Assembly (NCBI GenBank): GCA_004297545.1
Contig: SCTB01000049.1
Span: forward strand, 1-32,761
DNA length: 32,761 nt
Direction: 5' to 3'
DNA from: Alphaproteobacteria bacterium
GTDB taxonomy: Bacteria; Pseudomonadota; Alphaproteobacteria; Micavibrionales; UBA2020
Shown here: piece after piece, positions 5,799-17,071 of the stretch
Layout of the letters: every line of letters starts with the position of its first letter
Position numbering within the stretch: the first letter of the stretch is position 1
Notes under the pieces: generated by a model
Told to the model about the DNA's origin: nothing
Databases searched by the model: none
The model's input: the letters and a program-made list of their open reading frames with translations, nothing else
Translations under genes and position numbers: made by a program

Positions 5799-8228
5799 TT
5801 ACCCGAAATTTATGTAGAGAAAGAAGGATATTACTGAAAGCAGGAGACAAAAACTGGCCATGGATGCAATCCTCCGGAAGTGAGGACCCCCGCGCATAAC
5901 GAGCCGGTAAATACCATAGGGTATTGCACAGGGTAGGACGAAGCAGGCCAAATAATACGCCACATATTGGGCCCTCGGCTCGACCACAAAAATCAGCGCA
6001 TCTGCGGATATTAATGCGACGGCCACTGTGGCAACAAGAGTCCACACGATGAATCTTTCGGGAATGTTTCGGGCTAAAAGATATAGAGCGTAAACAGCGC
6101 CTAAATTTACCCCCGCTACAAGAAGGGTAAGGAGAATTTTTTTATAGTTCCAGTCAGATGGGTCAGGTATGGCTTGTAGCATCAGAACGGCAGCGATAGC
6201 TATCATTCCCCATCTGATAATCAGTTTCGCATGCGTTTTGAGCAATGGCTGCAGATGTTTTTTAAATAAGGGTTGTACATGCGTTTTGAACAGGCGCCAA
6301 AATAAGCTGCGCCCCCATACGAGGCGATGAAATGCGTCATAGCCGACCAGTGCGGTAGGTGGCAGCAGAAACCAGTGGGCATGTAAGTTGTCGGAAAACC
6401 AGCCCACAGTATTGCCCGCAATTGCGGCGCAAATGAACAGGCCGTTACGTGGAGGCTCTGAAGGCTTTAATCTGCGATACAAAATGTATGCCGTAATAAC
6501 AAAGATAAGCGATAAGCCCGTTCCGGATGAAACCAAGTTGAGAAAAATTTGAATTTGAAGGCCGTGCGTCACTGTCATTTGCAGGAAGAACAATGCGACA
6601 GTAAGAAGCAGCATGAATTTCGTCATTATCGCACGCTCGGGAAGAAGAGTTTTCTTCCCAAGCAGCAGCCAATAAATAAAGTAGGGGATGGCGGGCAGTA
6701 CGCTGATAGTAATCGATCTCCTTAAGATTTCAGCCCATATGTCAACGATACCGAGGCTGAGGAGAGGGCGGCGGGGAAAGGGGCTCTCATAGGCCGATAA
6801 TTTGCTTTGCATTATAATAGCCACCAAGGCGAGACACAAAATGATGATGACGCCTATCTTCATTTTTTTTGTGACCTTTAACGAAGTCATGCGTCCCTGT
6901 TTTAGCAGGATAAGGAATACAATGCAGGCTGCGATGATGGCATAGGGGATAAGCATCCACAATTTTCCCAGAAGATTTACAGCCATGTTTTGCGCCGCTT
7001 GGTTATGCGTCATAAAAAAATTAAAAATTACTACCGAAAAGCAGGTAATGTAGGCGGCTATAGCTGCAGAAATGAAAAGGCTGTGGGGGGCGGATTTTCT
7101 TGTGAGCGATGAACGGCGGACGGGATCTGCCGTTGGTACCCGTTCTTCATGCTCGCACGGTGTACCGCCGGGTTTTAGCGTCTGGTATAGGTTATAGGAG
7201 GAAATCGCCAATATCATGATGACGCTAGGCCAGAATAGAAGAACACCAAGAATGCCGCCAAACTTAAACAATGGCCTTATGCGCAACAAGTCGACCAAGC
7301 CCCCGAACATGGCCTTGCGTCCCTTGGCGATTCCCTCAACGGCGCTCTCGAATTGTGTAAGGCGCTTGGGGGCTGCGTCGCATCCCAGATAATGGAAAAC
7401 CCGATGCGTCTTTCCGTCGATTTTGACCGCGGTGAATAGGTAGGGAAAATCTGTGCGATAGACGCCACCGCAACTGGCGCCAAAATCGTTGTAATCATCA
7501 GGAATAAGCAAATATCTAGTGTCATTGATTGTCGCGACAAGCTTTTCAATATCGCTATGCGACAGGGTGAGTTTTATCTTATCTGAGCCTCGCGGAGCCC
7601 AATTGGAGCCGTATTCGATAGAACCGTCACCGTGAATAATGTATTCTGAACCTGAGCCGTGCCAGACCCCTGACATGCGATAGACAATTTCATCAAAATG
7701 CGTGACTGGAATATAATTGGAATTCAATTTTTCTACGCGCTGATTGACGGTTTCAATTTGCTCTGGCGTCAACTGCGCCTTTACCTTATCAACGAGTTTT
7801 GAGTAATTTTCGTCGAAGTCAGCCGCGACTTTGTACCAGAAATAGGCTTCGACAAAGTCCTGTGCGATACCGTCGCCCTCTTCATAGGCCTTGCCGAGAT
7901 TTGATTGCGCTATGACATACCCCTGCTCGGCGGCCTTGCGGTACCATTTGACGGCTTCGGCACGATCCTCCTTTACTCCCTTGCCTTTCTGGTAATAGTA
8001 CCCCAGATACGTCTGGGCATAAGGATTCCCCTGTTCCGCTGATTTCTTAAACCACTCAAAAGCGGCATCGTGATCCGTTGATGCGGAGGCCTTTCCCATT
8101 TCGAATTGAGCTTCAGCATCGCCGGCCTCAGCTTTCGGGCGAAGAGAGTTGACATCATACATCATTTGCGCGCGTGCTGGACACGCCAGCAGAAGCAAAA
8201 GAGCGCTAACAAAAAGAATTCGTTTCAA
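5799..8228 (-). CDS. Sel1-repeat, DUF6438-like and polytopic membrane fusion protein
   Basis: An 809-residue protein. The start is a TTG at 8228 because it gives an intact signal sequence (KRILFVSALLLLLACPARA); the first ATG would remove it. Residues about 25-130 are Sel1 repeats (GDAEAQFEMGKAS, GNPYAQTYLGYYYQKGKG, GYVIAQSNLGKAYEEGDG). Residues about 185-310 resemble DUF6438 (EYIIHGDGSIEYGSNW, LTLSHSDIEKLVATIND). From about 315 to the end there are roughly 12 or 13 hydrophobic membrane segments. The N-terminal half should therefore be periplasmic and tethered to the inner membrane. It heads the transcription order toward the two six-Cys genes. The DNA is visibly more AT-rich than the core genes. 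Function unknown; the fusion order is unusual to me. Confidence 0.85.
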   Translation of the reverse strand: MKRILFVSALLLLLACPARAQMMYDVNSLRPKAEAGDAEAQFEMGKASASTDHDAAFEWFKKSAEQGNPYAQTYLGYYYQKGKGVKEDRAEAVKWYRKAAEQGYVIAQSNLGKAYEEGDGIAQDFVEAYFWYKVAADFDENYSKLVDKVKAQLTPEQIETVNQRVEKLNSNYIPVTHFDEIVYRMSGVWHGSGSEYIIHGDGSIEYGSNWAPRGSDKIKLTLSHSDIEKLVATINDTRYLLIPDDYNDFGASCGGVYRTDFPYLFTAVKIDGKTHRVFHYLGCDAAPKRLTQFESAVEGIAKGRKAMFGGLVDLLRIRPLFKFGGILGVLLFWPSVIMILAISSYNLYQTLKPGGTPCEHEERVPTADPVRRSSLTRKSAPHSLFISAAIAAYITCFSVVIFNFFMTHNQAAQNMAVNLLGKLWMLIPYAIIAACIVFLILLKQGRMTSLKVTKKMKIGVIIILCLALVAIIMQSKLSAYESPFPRRPLLSLGIVDIWAEILRRSITISVLPAIPYFIYWLLLGKKTLLPERAIMTKFMLLLTVALFFLQMTVTHGLQIQIFLNLVSSGTGLSLIFVITAYILYRRLKPSEPPRNGLFICAAIAGNTVGWFSDNLHAHWFLLPPTALVGYDAFHRLVWGRSLFWRLFKTHVQPLFKKHLQPLLKTHAKLIIRWGMIAIAAVLMLQAIPDPSDWNYKKILLTLLVAGVNLGAVYALYLLARNIPERFIVWTLVATVAVALISADALIFVVEPRAQYVAYYLACFVLPCAIPYGIYRLVMRGGPHFRRIASMASFCLLLSVISFFLYINFG

Positions 8229-8369
8229 TAGAAGTCACTCGGCGGTTATCAAAATGGTTATTGTGCGGCCTGAGATATAGCTGTTTTTATTACTACGGTA
8301 CTGGATTCCCTGAGTTCACAAACGAAGTGCAGCACCTTGGTAAGGTGTTGCGATGGAAAAATCATACAG

Positions 8370-9683
<1,314 letters not shown>

Positions 9684-9851
9684 CTACCAATACCACGCGA
9701 AACCGGCCTGAATCAGTAAAAAATTTAATGAAATCAGGAAAAAGAGGAGTCGGATTCATGTGGAGAAATTGGTAAATTGGTAGAAATAAGAACCTTTCTG
9801 GAAGAAGGCTCTTCAGGCTTGGGCCCTCACCAGAGGCCTTACGAGGCGAAG

Positions 9852-11087
9852 ATGGCATTGCTTGTTTTAAAATTCGGCGGCACGTCGGTCGCCACGATAC
9901 CCGCAATCGAAAATGTTGCGAACAAGGTATCGCAGGAAATCAAGCTCGGCCACAAGGTGGCCGTCGTCGTCTCGGCCATGGCGGGGGTGACCAACCAGCT
10001 GGTCAGTTACTGCTCTTCCATCAGCCAGCTTTACGACAGCAAGGAATACGACGCCGTCGTCGCCTCGGGCGAGCAGGTGACCTCGGGCCTGCTGGCGCTC
10101 GCGCTGCAGAAGCGCGGCGTGAAGGCGCGATCCTGGCAGGGCTGGCAGGTGCCGATCGTCACCAACGACGTGCACGGCAAGGCGCGCATCAAGGGCGTCG
10201 AAACCGATACGCTGCACGAAAGCCTGAATACGGGCGAGGTCGCGGTCATCGCGGGCTTCCAGGGCATCGCGCCCGACGGGCGCATCACCACGCTGGGCCG
10301 GGGCGGGTCGGATACATCCGCCGTGGCAGTCGCGGCGGCGCTGAAGGCGGAGCGCTGCGATATCTACACCGACGTTGACGGCGTTTATACCGCCGACCCG
10401 CGCATCGTGAACCGCGCGAAAAAAATACCCCGGATCTCTTACGAGGAAATGCTGGAGATGGCCTCTGTCGGCGCGAAAGTGCTGCAGACGCGGTCGGTCG
10501 AGCTGGCGATGAAGGAAAAGGTTCCGTTGCAGGTTCTTTCGAGCTTCGACGGCAAGCTGGGCAGCGACCTGCCCGGCACAATGGTCATGGATGAGGCAGA
10601 AATCGTGGAACAGGAAGTTGTCAGCGGCGTTACCCATAGCCGGGATGAAGCAAAGGTAACATTACGCCAGTTGCCCGACGTGCCCGGCGTCGCCGCCAAG
10701 ATATTCGGCCCTCTGGCCGACAGCGCGATCAACGTGGACATGATCGTGCAGAACGTCTCCGCCGACAAGGCGAAGACGGACCTGACCTTCACGGTCACCC
10801 GCGCGGACCTGCCCAAGACGCTGGACGTGCTCAAAGGGGTGGCGGCGGAATTGCCGGGGCTGCAGGTTGAATCGAGCGCCGATGTCTCCAAGGTTTCGAT
10901 CATCGGGATCGGCATGCGCTCCTACGTGGGTGTGGCCTCGCGCATGTTCAAGACGCTGGCGGAAAAAGGCATCAACATACAGGTCATCACGACGTCCGAA
11001 ATCAAGGTGAGCGTGCTGATCGGCGAAGAATACACCGAGCTTGCGGTGCGCGCCTTGCACAGCGCCTACGGGCTCGACCAGGAGTAA
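9852..11087 (+). CDS. lysC: Aspartate kinase
   Basis: LysC phosphorylates aspartate, the entry to lysine, threonine, methionine and diaminopimelate synthesis. The 411-residue protein begins MALLVLKFGGTSVATIP (kinase KFGGTSV motif at residues 7-13). It contains TTLGRGGSDTSAVAVAAAL and DIYTDVDGVYTADPR (kinase core), and ends in two ACT regulatory domains (around RQLPDVPGVAAKIFGPLA and VSIIGIGMRSYVGVASRM), which usually carry allosteric lysine/threonine control. The start is the ATG at 9852 with GAGG five bases upstream; an in-frame TTG at 9777 adds residues unlike the family. It begins the lysC - ptsP alphaproteobacterial neighbourhood. Confidence 0.97.
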   Translation: MALLVLKFGGTSVATIPAIENVANKVSQEIKLGHKVAVVVSAMAGVTNQLVSYCSSISQLYDSKEYDAVVASGEQVTSGLLALALQKRGVKARSWQGWQVPIVTNDVHGKARIKGVETDTLHESLNTGEVAVIAGFQGIAPDGRITTLGRGGSDTSAVAVAAALKAERCDIYTDVDGVYTADPRIVNRAKKIPRISYEEMLEMASVGAKVLQTRSVELAMKEKVPLQVLSSFDGKLGSDLPGTMVMDEAEIVEQEVVSGVTHSRDEAKVTLRQLPDVPGVAAKIFGPLADSAINVDMIVQNVSADKAKTDLTFTVTRADLPKTLDVLKGVAAELPGLQVESSADVSKVSIIGIGMRSYVGVASRMFKTLAEKGINIQVITTSEIKVSVLIGEEYTELAVRALHSAYGLDQE

Positions 11088-11137
11088 GAAGGGCAGACAA
11101 GTGAGTTTAAGGAATGCCAGGGCCGCTCAACCAGATC

Positions 11138-11237
11138 GTCACCCCCGCGAAGGCGGGGGTCTGGCCGCGCGCCTTTCAGGCGCGCCTTATAAACGCGGCG
11201 TTGCCGCATGCCGGATCCCCGCCTTCGCGGGGATGAC
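11138..11237. repeat. BIME-like four-hairpin repeat (unit 1)
   Basis: A 100-bp element bounded by GTCACCCCCGCGAAGGCGGG and, inverted, CCCCGCCTTCGCGGGGATGAC. Between them are two inner hairpins (GCGCGCCTTTCAGGCGCGC and CGCGGCGTTGCCGCG) around an AT-rich centre (TTATAAA). It fills the gap between lysC and ptsP and ends 18 bp before the ptsP ATG. Confidence 0.8.
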
Positions 11238-11255
11238 GGCGCTGATGAGGTAAGG

Positions 11256-13604
11256 ATGCTGCCGGAGCCGAAAAAATGGCCGGATATCGTCACCGAACCC
11301 AGCGCGGAAGCGCGGGACCGCAAGGCGTCGGAGTTCGTCGACGCTCAAGTTTTGCTCGCGGCGCCCAAAAAGCTCATGGGGTCGCTGCGCGACATCATGC
11401 AGGGGACGGAAAGCCCCGAAGACAAGCTCGATAAAATCGTGAAACTGATTTCCCGCGAGCTGCGCGCGGACGACTGCTCCTGCTACGTGCTGCGCGCGGG
11501 CGAGATGCTGGAGCTTTATTCCGCCTGCGGCCTGGCGCAGGACGAGACGCGCAAGGCGAATTTCCGCGTGGGCGAGGGGCTGGTCGGCGAAGTGGCCGCG
11601 ATCGCCGCGCCCATCGTCATGACGAACATGCAACCCGACGTGCCCGACGCCGACGGCGCGAATTTCAAATCCTTCTGCGGGGTGCCCATCCTGCGCGGCG
11701 GACGCGTGCGCGGGGCGCTGGTCATCCGCAACAGATTGCAGCGCGCCTACGGCGAGGAAGCGGTCGACATTCTGCAGACGGTGGCGCTTGTGCTGGCGGA
11801 ACTCATCGTGGCCGGCGGGCTCATCACGCGCCTTGAAATCAACGCCGGCTTCTCCTCGGGCGGCGCGCCGGTGCATATGGAGGGCGTGAGCCTCGGCCGC
11901 GGCCTTGCGATCGGCACGGCGGTGCTCTACGAGCCCGGCATCTCGCTGCAGGACATCGTGGCGGACGACACCAAGGTGCAGAAGATGCGTCTCTCCAAGG
12001 CGCTTTCCAGCATGCACAACGCCATCGACCGCATGCTGAACCGCAACACCGGTCTGCACGGCACCGAAAGCCGCGATATTCTTGAGGCCTACCAGATGTT
12101 CGCGCGCGACCGCGGCTGGCTCGCGCGCATCGAGGCCACCATCGAAAAAGGCCTTTCGGCCGAAGCCGCCGTGCAGCGCGTGCAGAACGAAACCCGCGCG
12201 CGCATGGCCCGCATGAACGACGCCTATATCCGCGAGCGGCTGCAGGACCTCGAGGATTTGAGCAACCGCCTGCTCTCGCACCTGCTCAAGCAAAACCGCG
12301 TCAACCCGCCGGAAAACCTCCCCGACAACTTCATTCTCATCGCGCGCTCGCTGGGCCCGGCGGCGTTGCTCGATTACGACCCCGCCAAGCTGAAAGGGGT
12401 CATCCTCGAGAAGGGCAGTTCTTCGAACCACGTCGCCATCGTGGCGCGCGCGCTCGGCATTCCCGTCGTGGGCCAGTGCGGCGATATCCTGAATTCCGTC
12501 ACGGCGGGCGACCAGCTCATCGTCGACGGCGATCACGGCATGGTCTATATCGGCCCGGCGGATTACGTGGTCGACCTCTACACCAAGAGCATGGAAGCGC
12601 GCCAGAAGCGCACCAGCATCTACCGCCGCCACGCGCATCTCGCCTCGGTGACCAAGGACAACATCAAGGTTTCCGTGATGATGAACGCGGGCCTGATGTC
12701 GGAAATCGATACCGTGCAGGTGGCGGGCGCGGACGGCGTCGGGCTGTTCCGCACCGAGCTCTCGTTCATGGGGCTTCAAAAGTATCCGCTCGTCGTCACG
12801 CAGGCCGCGCTCTACGGCCAGATCATGGACAAGATGGGCGACAAGCCCGTCGTCTTCCGCACGCTTGATATCGGCGGCGACAAGCCCCTGCCGTATTTCA
12901 AGGCGCCGGAGGAGGACAACCCCGCGCTGGGCTGGCGCGCCATCCGCATCGGCATGGACCGCCCCGCCGTGCTGCGCACGCAGTTCCGCGCCTTTATCCG
13001 CGGCTCCCGCGGACGGAACATCAAAATCATGCTGCCCTTCGTGACCGAAGTGGCCGAATTCGACCGCGCCAAGGCGCTGCTCGAGATGGAAAAGGTCCGC
13101 GCGCGGCAGAATAACATTCCCGTGCCGGAAAAAATCGAACTCGGCATCATGCTCGAGGTGCCCGCGCTGCTCTGGCAACTGGATACGATTCTGAAATCCG
13201 TCGATTTCGTCTCGGTCGGCACCAACGACCTGATGCAGTATCTTTATGCCGCCGACCGCAGCAATTTCTCGATCCGCAACCGCTATGATGTGCTCTCCCC
13301 CGCCATGCTGCGGGTGCTGAAAAACATCGCCGACCAGTGCCGCGCCGCCAAGGTGCCGGTCAGCGTCTGCGGCGAGATGGCGGGGCAGCCGCTCGAGGCG
13401 ATGGTGCTTATCGCCTTGGGATACCAGCATCTTTCCGTCACGGCGCAGTCGGTCGGCGCGGTCAAGGTGATGGTTCCGACCCTTGATACGCGCCAGCTGG
13501 TGCCGTACCTGGAACAGCTGATGCAGTCGCGGGAACATTCATTACGGGAGCGCCTGATTTCCTTCGCGCGCGACCACAACGTCAATATCACACAGGCAGT
13601 TTGA
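11256..13604 (+). CDS. ptsP: PTS enzyme I of the nitrogen branch (EI-Ntr)
   Basis: EI-Ntr takes phosphate from PEP and passes it to NPr and then EIIA-Ntr, a regulatory relay for nitrogen, potassium and stress signals. The 782-residue product has an N-terminal GAF domain (about residues 35-185, with GLVGEVAAIAAPIVM and FCGVPILRGG). It then has the EI phosphotransfer domain with the phospho-histidine in KGSSSNHVAIVARALG (His392), and a C-terminal PEP-binding barrel (DGVGLFRTELSFMG, FRTLDIGGDKPLPYF, GIMLEVPALLWQLD, SVGTNDLMQYLYAADR, CGEMAGQPLEAM). The start at ATG 11256 has GAGGTAAGG directly upstream; an upstream ATG at 11208 lies inside the repeat and is rejected. NPr and EIIA genes are not in the window. 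Confidence 0.96.
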   Translation: MLPEPKKWPDIVTEPSAEARDRKASEFVDAQVLLAAPKKLMGSLRDIMQGTESPEDKLDKIVKLISRELRADDCSCYVLRAGEMLELYSACGLAQDETRKANFRVGEGLVGEVAAIAAPIVMTNMQPDVPDADGANFKSFCGVPILRGGRVRGALVIRNRLQRAYGEEAVDILQTVALVLAELIVAGGLITRLEINAGFSSGGAPVHMEGVSLGRGLAIGTAVLYEPGISLQDIVADDTKVQKMRLSKALSSMHNAIDRMLNRNTGLHGTESRDILEAYQMFARDRGWLARIEATIEKGLSAEAAVQRVQNETRARMARMNDAYIRERLQDLEDLSNRLLSHLLKQNRVNPPENLPDNFILIARSLGPAALLDYDPAKLKGVILEKGSSSNHVAIVARALGIPVVGQCGDILNSVTAGDQLIVDGDHGMVYIGPADYVVDLYTKSMEARQKRTSIYRRHAHLASVTKDNIKVSVMMNAGLMSEIDTVQVAGADGVGLFRTELSFMGLQKYPLVVTQAALYGQIMDKMGDKPVVFRTLDIGGDKPLPYFKAPEEDNPALGWRAIRIGMDRPAVLRTQFRAFIRGSRGRNIKIMLPFVTEVAEFDRAKALLEMEKVRARQNNIPVPEKIELGIMLEVPALLWQLDTILKSVDFVSVGTNDLMQYLYAADRSNFSIRNRYDVLSPAMLRVLKNIADQCRAAKVPVSVCGEMAGQPLEAMVLIALGYQHLSVTAQSVGAVKVMVPTLDTRQLVPYLEQLMQSREHSLRERLISFARDHNVNITQAV

Positions 13605-13606
13605 CC

Positions 13607-14701
13607 ATGGCAGACGAAAAGAAGCGCAAGAAATCCCATGCAACCGGCGAACCCGAGCCGGCGCCCGCGCGCGACACGCAGGACATGAAGGCGGGCGAGT
13701 TGCTGCGCCACGTCCGCGAGGAAAAGGGCATGGAGCTCGAGGAAGTTTCCTCCGCCATCCACGTGCGCGTCGTGCAGCTGCGCGCCATTGAGGAAGGCCA
13801 TATCGAAACCCTTCCGGGCATGACCTATGCCCTGGGCTTCGTCAAAAGCTATGCGACCTTCCTGAAGCTCGACCCGGTCGCGGTCGCCAACAAGTTCAAG
13901 GCGGAGCACAGCGTCACCCCGCCCAAGCCCGACCTCAAGTTCCCCGAGCCGCTTGCCGAAAGCAAGATGCCCGACCCCTTCATGATCGGCATCGCCGCGC
14001 TGGCCGGCGTCGTCGTGCTGGGTTTCTGGCTGATGTTCTCGGGCAGCGACGACAAGTCCCTGAATGTGGCGGCCAATATCCCCGCGCCGCCGCCGGCCGA
14101 GATTGCACCGCTGACGGCAGCGCCAGCTCCGCCGACCGAAGCCGCCGCTATTCCGGCGACCGTGCCCCCCATCATCGCGCCGCCGCCGGCAACGGCGACC
14201 ACGACCACGACCACGACAACAACGCCCGCCGCGACCCCGGCTGTTCCGGCCGCGACGACGGAAACGCCGGCTGCCGCGGCAACGGCGGCGACGACGACAA
14301 CAACGACGTCCCCGTCAGAGACAGCCGCCACGGCGCCGATGGTCATCGGGCCCGCGGCGACGCCGAAGCAGCCTGCCGTGACGCAGGAACCGCTGGAAAC
14401 CATCAATATCCGCCCCGGCAAAGGCCGCGTGGTGCTGGAGGCGAAGCAGTCGAGCTGGGTGCAGGTGACAGATGGTTCCGGGAATGTCGTCGTCAAGAAA
14501 GTGCTGCGCCCCGGCGAGCGCCTTTATGTGCCCGACCAGCCCGGCATGAAACTCGTGACGTCGAATGCCGGCGGGCTTGATGTTTACGTGGATGGCCGCA
14601 CCGTGCAGCAGATCGGCGGCAAGGGCGAGATTATCCGCGGCGTGCCGCTGAACCCGGAATCCCTGTCGCGCCCGCGCACAAGGGTCAGGCAGCACGACTG
14701 A
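13607..14701 (+). CDS. rodZ: RodZ-like HTH membrane protein (HTH_25 and DUF4115)
   Basis: RodZ links the MreB cytoskeleton to the cell-wall elongation machinery. The 364-residue product has an N-terminal helix-turn-helix (about residues 22-90: [39 protein letters not shown]). One membrane segment follows (about 125-147: [18 protein letters not shown]). A long Ala/Pro/Thr linker containing runs of threonine comes next, then a C-terminal DUF4115 domain ([39 protein letters not shown]). The ATG at 13607 lies just after the ptsP stop; a TTG two codons earlier is also possible. The stop shares one base with the ispG start. Placement directly before ispG is common in this protein family. Confidence 0.9.
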   Translation: MADEKKRKKSHATGEPEPAPARDTQDMKAGELLRHVREEKGMELEEVSSAIHVRVVQLRAIEEGHIETLPGMTYALGFVKSYATFLKLDPVAVANKFKAEHSVTPPKPDLKFPEPLAESKMPDPFMIGIAALAGVVVLGFWLMFSGSDDKSLNVAANIPAPPPAEIAPLTAAPAPPTEAAAIPATVPPIIAPPPATATTTTTTTTTPAATPAVPAATTETPAAAATAATTTTTTSPSETAATAPMVIGPAATPKQPAVTQEPLETINIRPGKGRVVLEAKQSSWVQVTDGSGNVVVKKVLRPGERLYVPDQPGMKLVTSNAGGLDVYVDGRTVQQIGGKGEIIRGVPLNPESLSRPRTRVRQHD

Positions 14702-15828
14702 TGTCCTACGAGCCCCGGCCATACCGGCAGATACAGCGCCGCAAATCCCGCACGGTCTACGTGGGCAAGGTGCCGGTCGGCGGCGATGCGCCGATTTCAG
14801 TCCAGTCGATGACGAATACGCTGACTTCCGACGTGAAGGCCACCGTCGCGCAGATTCATGCGCTGGAAAAAGCGGGCGCCGATATCGTGCGCGTGTCCTG
14901 CCCGGATGAAGCATCGACCAAGGCGCTGAAGGATATCGTCAAACAGGTCACGGCCCCGGTCGTGGCCGATATCCACTTCCACTACAAGCGCGCGATTGAA
15001 TCGGCCGCCGCCGGCGCCGCCTGCCTGCGCATCAACCCCGGCAATATCGGCTCGGACGAGCGCGTGAAGGAAGTCATCAAGGCCGCCAAGGACCACAACT
15101 GCTCCATCCGCATCGGCGTGAACGCGGGTTCGCTGGAAAAAGACCTGCTGGAACAGTTCGGCGAACCCTGCCCGGAAGCCATGGTGGCCTCGGCCCTGCG
15201 GCATATCAAAATTCTCGAGGACCACGACTTTTTCAATTTCAAGATTTCCTGCAAGGCGTCGGACGTGTTCCTGGCCGTCGCCGCCTATCAGCAGCTGGCG
15301 GAAGCCTGCGACTACCCTCTGCACGTCGGCGTGACCGAGGCGGGGGGGCTGCGTTCCGGCACCATCAAGTCCTCCATCGGTATCGGCAGCCTGCTCTGGG
15401 CGGGTATCGGCGATACCATTCGCGTATCTCTTTCCGCAGATCCCGTTGAAGAAATCAAAGTCGGCTTTGATATTCTCAAGTCGCTTGGCCTGCGGCACCG
15501 CGGCGTGAACGTGATTGCCTGCCCCTCCTGCGCGCGGCAGCAGTTCGACGTGATCGAGACCGTGCGGGTGCTGGAAGAAAGACTGGCCCATATCACCACG
15601 CCGATGACATTGTCGGTGATTGGCTGCGTCGTCAACGGTCCCGGCGAGGCGCTGATGACCGATATCGGCTTCACCGGCGGCGGGCGCGGCACGCATCAGG
15701 TGTATTTAAAGGGCCAGGCGGCGCATCGCCTCCAGAACGAAGACATCGTCGCGCATCTTGTCGGCCTCGTCGAAGCCAAGGCCGCCGAAATCGAAAAGAA
15801 ACGCGCCGAACAGGAAGCCGCGGCCTAG
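14701..15828 (+). CDS. ispG: 4-hydroxy-3-methylbut-2-enyl diphosphate synthase
   Basis: IspG (GcpE) converts MEcPP to HMBPP in the MEP isoprenoid pathway using a [4Fe-4S] cluster. The 375-residue product has [20 protein letters not shown] near the start and [17 protein letters not shown] and [16 protein letters not shown] in the barrel. It carries the cluster ligands Cys274 and Cys277 ([10 protein letters not shown]) and Cys309 ([12 protein letters not shown]), with Glu316 as the fourth ligand in family structures. Length fits the short bacterial form. Its ATG overlaps the rodZ stop (TGATG), which implies coupled translation. Confidence 0.98.
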   Translation: MSYEPRPYRQIQRRKSRTVYVGKVPVGGDAPISVQSMTNTLTSDVKATVAQIHALEKAGADIVRVSCPDEASTKALKDIVKQVTAPVVADIHFHYKRAIESAAAGAACLRINPGNIGSDERVKEVIKAAKDHNCSIRIGVNAGSLEKDLLEQFGEPCPEAMVASALRHIKILEDHDFFNFKISCKASDVFLAVAAYQQLAEACDYPLHVGVTEAGGLRSGTIKSSIGIGSLLWAGIGDTIRVSLSADPVEEIKVGFDILKSLGLRHRGVNVIACPSCARQQFDVIETVRVLEERLAHITTPMTLSVIGCVVNGPGEALMTDIGFTGGGRGTHQVYLKGQAAHRLQNEDIVAHLVGLVEAKAAEIEKKRAEQEAAA

Positions 15829-15865
15829 CTATGTCATTCCTGATGAACGACCGTCCGGGTTTATC

Positions 15866-15974
15866 GTCACCCCCGCCTTGCGCGGGGGTCCGGAAGGCTG
15901 TCCAGCCGTCTTATGATTCTGACTCACATGACGCGCTGACGCGCTTACGGATGCCCGCGCAAGGCGGGCATGAC
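15866..15974. repeat. BIME-like four-hairpin repeat (unit 2)
   Basis: Bounded by GTCACCCCCGCCTTGCGCGG and, inverted, GCCCGCGCAAGGCGGGCATGAC, with an inner hairpin GCGCTGACGCGC and an AT-rich centre (TTATGATTC). It fills the ispG - prfA gap and ends 21 bp before the prfA ATG. Confidence 0.8.
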
Positions 15975-15994
15975 GGAAAGGGGAGAGGCGTTTA

Positions 15995-17071
15995 ATGTCC
16001 CTTGACCGTAAATTAAGCCAGGTGCTGGGCCGCTTTCAGGAGATCGAGGGGCTGATGGCGACGGGGAAGCTGGCCTCGGATGAATTCACCAAGCTGTCAA
16101 AGGAATATTCGGAGCTGACACCGCTCGCGGCCGTTATCCGTGCGTTCAAGGCCGCGCAGAAGGAATACGCCGACCTCGAGGCCATCATGAATGACGCGAC
16201 CGCCGACAAGGAAATGCGGGCGATGGCGGAGGAGGAATATTTCCGCCTGAAGGAAGAGCTTCCCGCGCTGGAAAAGAAAATCCACCTCGCCCTGCTGCCC
16301 AAGGACGCAGCGGACGCCAAGAACGCCATCCTTGAAATCCGCGCGGGTACGGGCGGGGATGAGGCGGCCTTGTTCGCAGCCGACCTGTTCGATATGTACA
16401 AGCGCTATGCCGCGTCAAAAGGCTGGCAGTTCGAGGTGATGGAATTCTCGCAGAGCGACCTCGGCGGCATCAAGCAGGCGATCATCGAGGTGACGGGGCG
16501 TGATGTCTTTGCGCGCCTGAAGTTCGAGTCCGGCGTCCACCGCGTGCAGCGTGTGCCGGCCACGGAGGCGCAGGGGCGCGTGCATACATCCGCCGCCACG
16601 GTCGCCGTGCTGCCGGAGGCCGAGGAAGTCGATATCGTCATCAACGACGCCGATCTGCGCATCGACGTGATGCGGGCGGGCGGGGCGGGCGGCCAGCACG
16701 TCAACAAAACGGAATCCGCCGTGCGCATCACCCACCTGCCCACCAATACCGTGGTCGTGCAGCAGGACGAAAAGTCGCAGCACAAGAACAAGGCGCGGGC
16801 CATGAAGATCCTGCGCTCCAGGCTTTATGAAGTGCAGCGGCAGAAGCTGGCGGACGAGCGCTCCGCCAACCGCAAGGAGCAGGTGGGCTCCGGCGACCGC
16901 TCCGAGCGCATCCGCACCTATAACTTCCCGCAGGGGCGCGTGACCGACCACCGCGTCAACGTCACATTATACAAAATCGACCGCGTCATGAGCGGCGAAT
17001 GCCTCGACGAAATCATCGACCCGCTGATCTCCAGCGACCAGGCCGAAAAGCTGGCGGAGATGAGTTGGTGA
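15995..17071 (+). CDS. prfA: Peptide chain release factor 1
   Basis: RF1 reads UAA and UAG stop codons and triggers peptide release. The 358-residue product has the codon-recognition tripeptide PAT at residues 188-190 ([13 protein letters not shown]), the form seen in many RF1 proteins. It also has the catalytic GGQ at 232-234 ([20 protein letters not shown]). RNYNFPQ is replaced by [17 protein letters not shown], which is normal. Length is standard. The Gln of GGQ is the methylation target of PrmC, encoded just downstream. Its TGA overlaps the GTG of the next gene. Confidence 0.98.
   Translation: MSLDRKLSQVLGRFQEIEGLMATGKLASDEFTKLSKEYSELTPLAAVIRAFKAAQKEYADLEAIMNDATADKEMRAMAEEEYFRLKEELPALEKKIHLALLPKDAADAKNAILEIRAGTGGDEAALFAADLFDMYKRYAASKGWQFEVMEFSQSDLGGIKQAIIEVTGRDVFARLKFESGVHRVQRVPATEAQGRVHTSAATVAVLPEAEEVDIVINDADLRIDVMRAGGAGGQHVNKTESAVRITHLPTNTVVVQQDEKSQHKNKARAMKILRSRLYEVQRQKLADERSANRKEQVGSGDRSERIRTYNFPQGRVTDHRVNVTLYKIDRVMSGECLDEIIDPLISSDQAEKLAEMSW

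Noticed and set aside
8328-8350. Hairpin GCACCTT-GGT-AAGGTGT downstream of purA as a terminator
   Set aside because: No T-run follows on the purA strand, so a Rho-independent terminator is not supported.
11208-11255. N-terminal extension of ptsP from an ATG at 11208
   Set aside because: The extra residues would be encoded by the BIME-like repeat, and the ATG at 11256 has a strong ribosome site.
11187-13538. Open frame of 783 codons on the minus strand opposite ptsP
   Set aside because: It mirrors a complete, motif-rich ptsP on the other strand; long antisense frames are expected in GC-rich codon usage and its product shows only Arg/His/Ala-rich composition.
13849-14496. Minus-strand Val/Ala/Gly-rich frame opposite the rodZ linker
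   Set aside because: It arises from the reverse complement of the Thr/Ala/Pro linker of rodZ.
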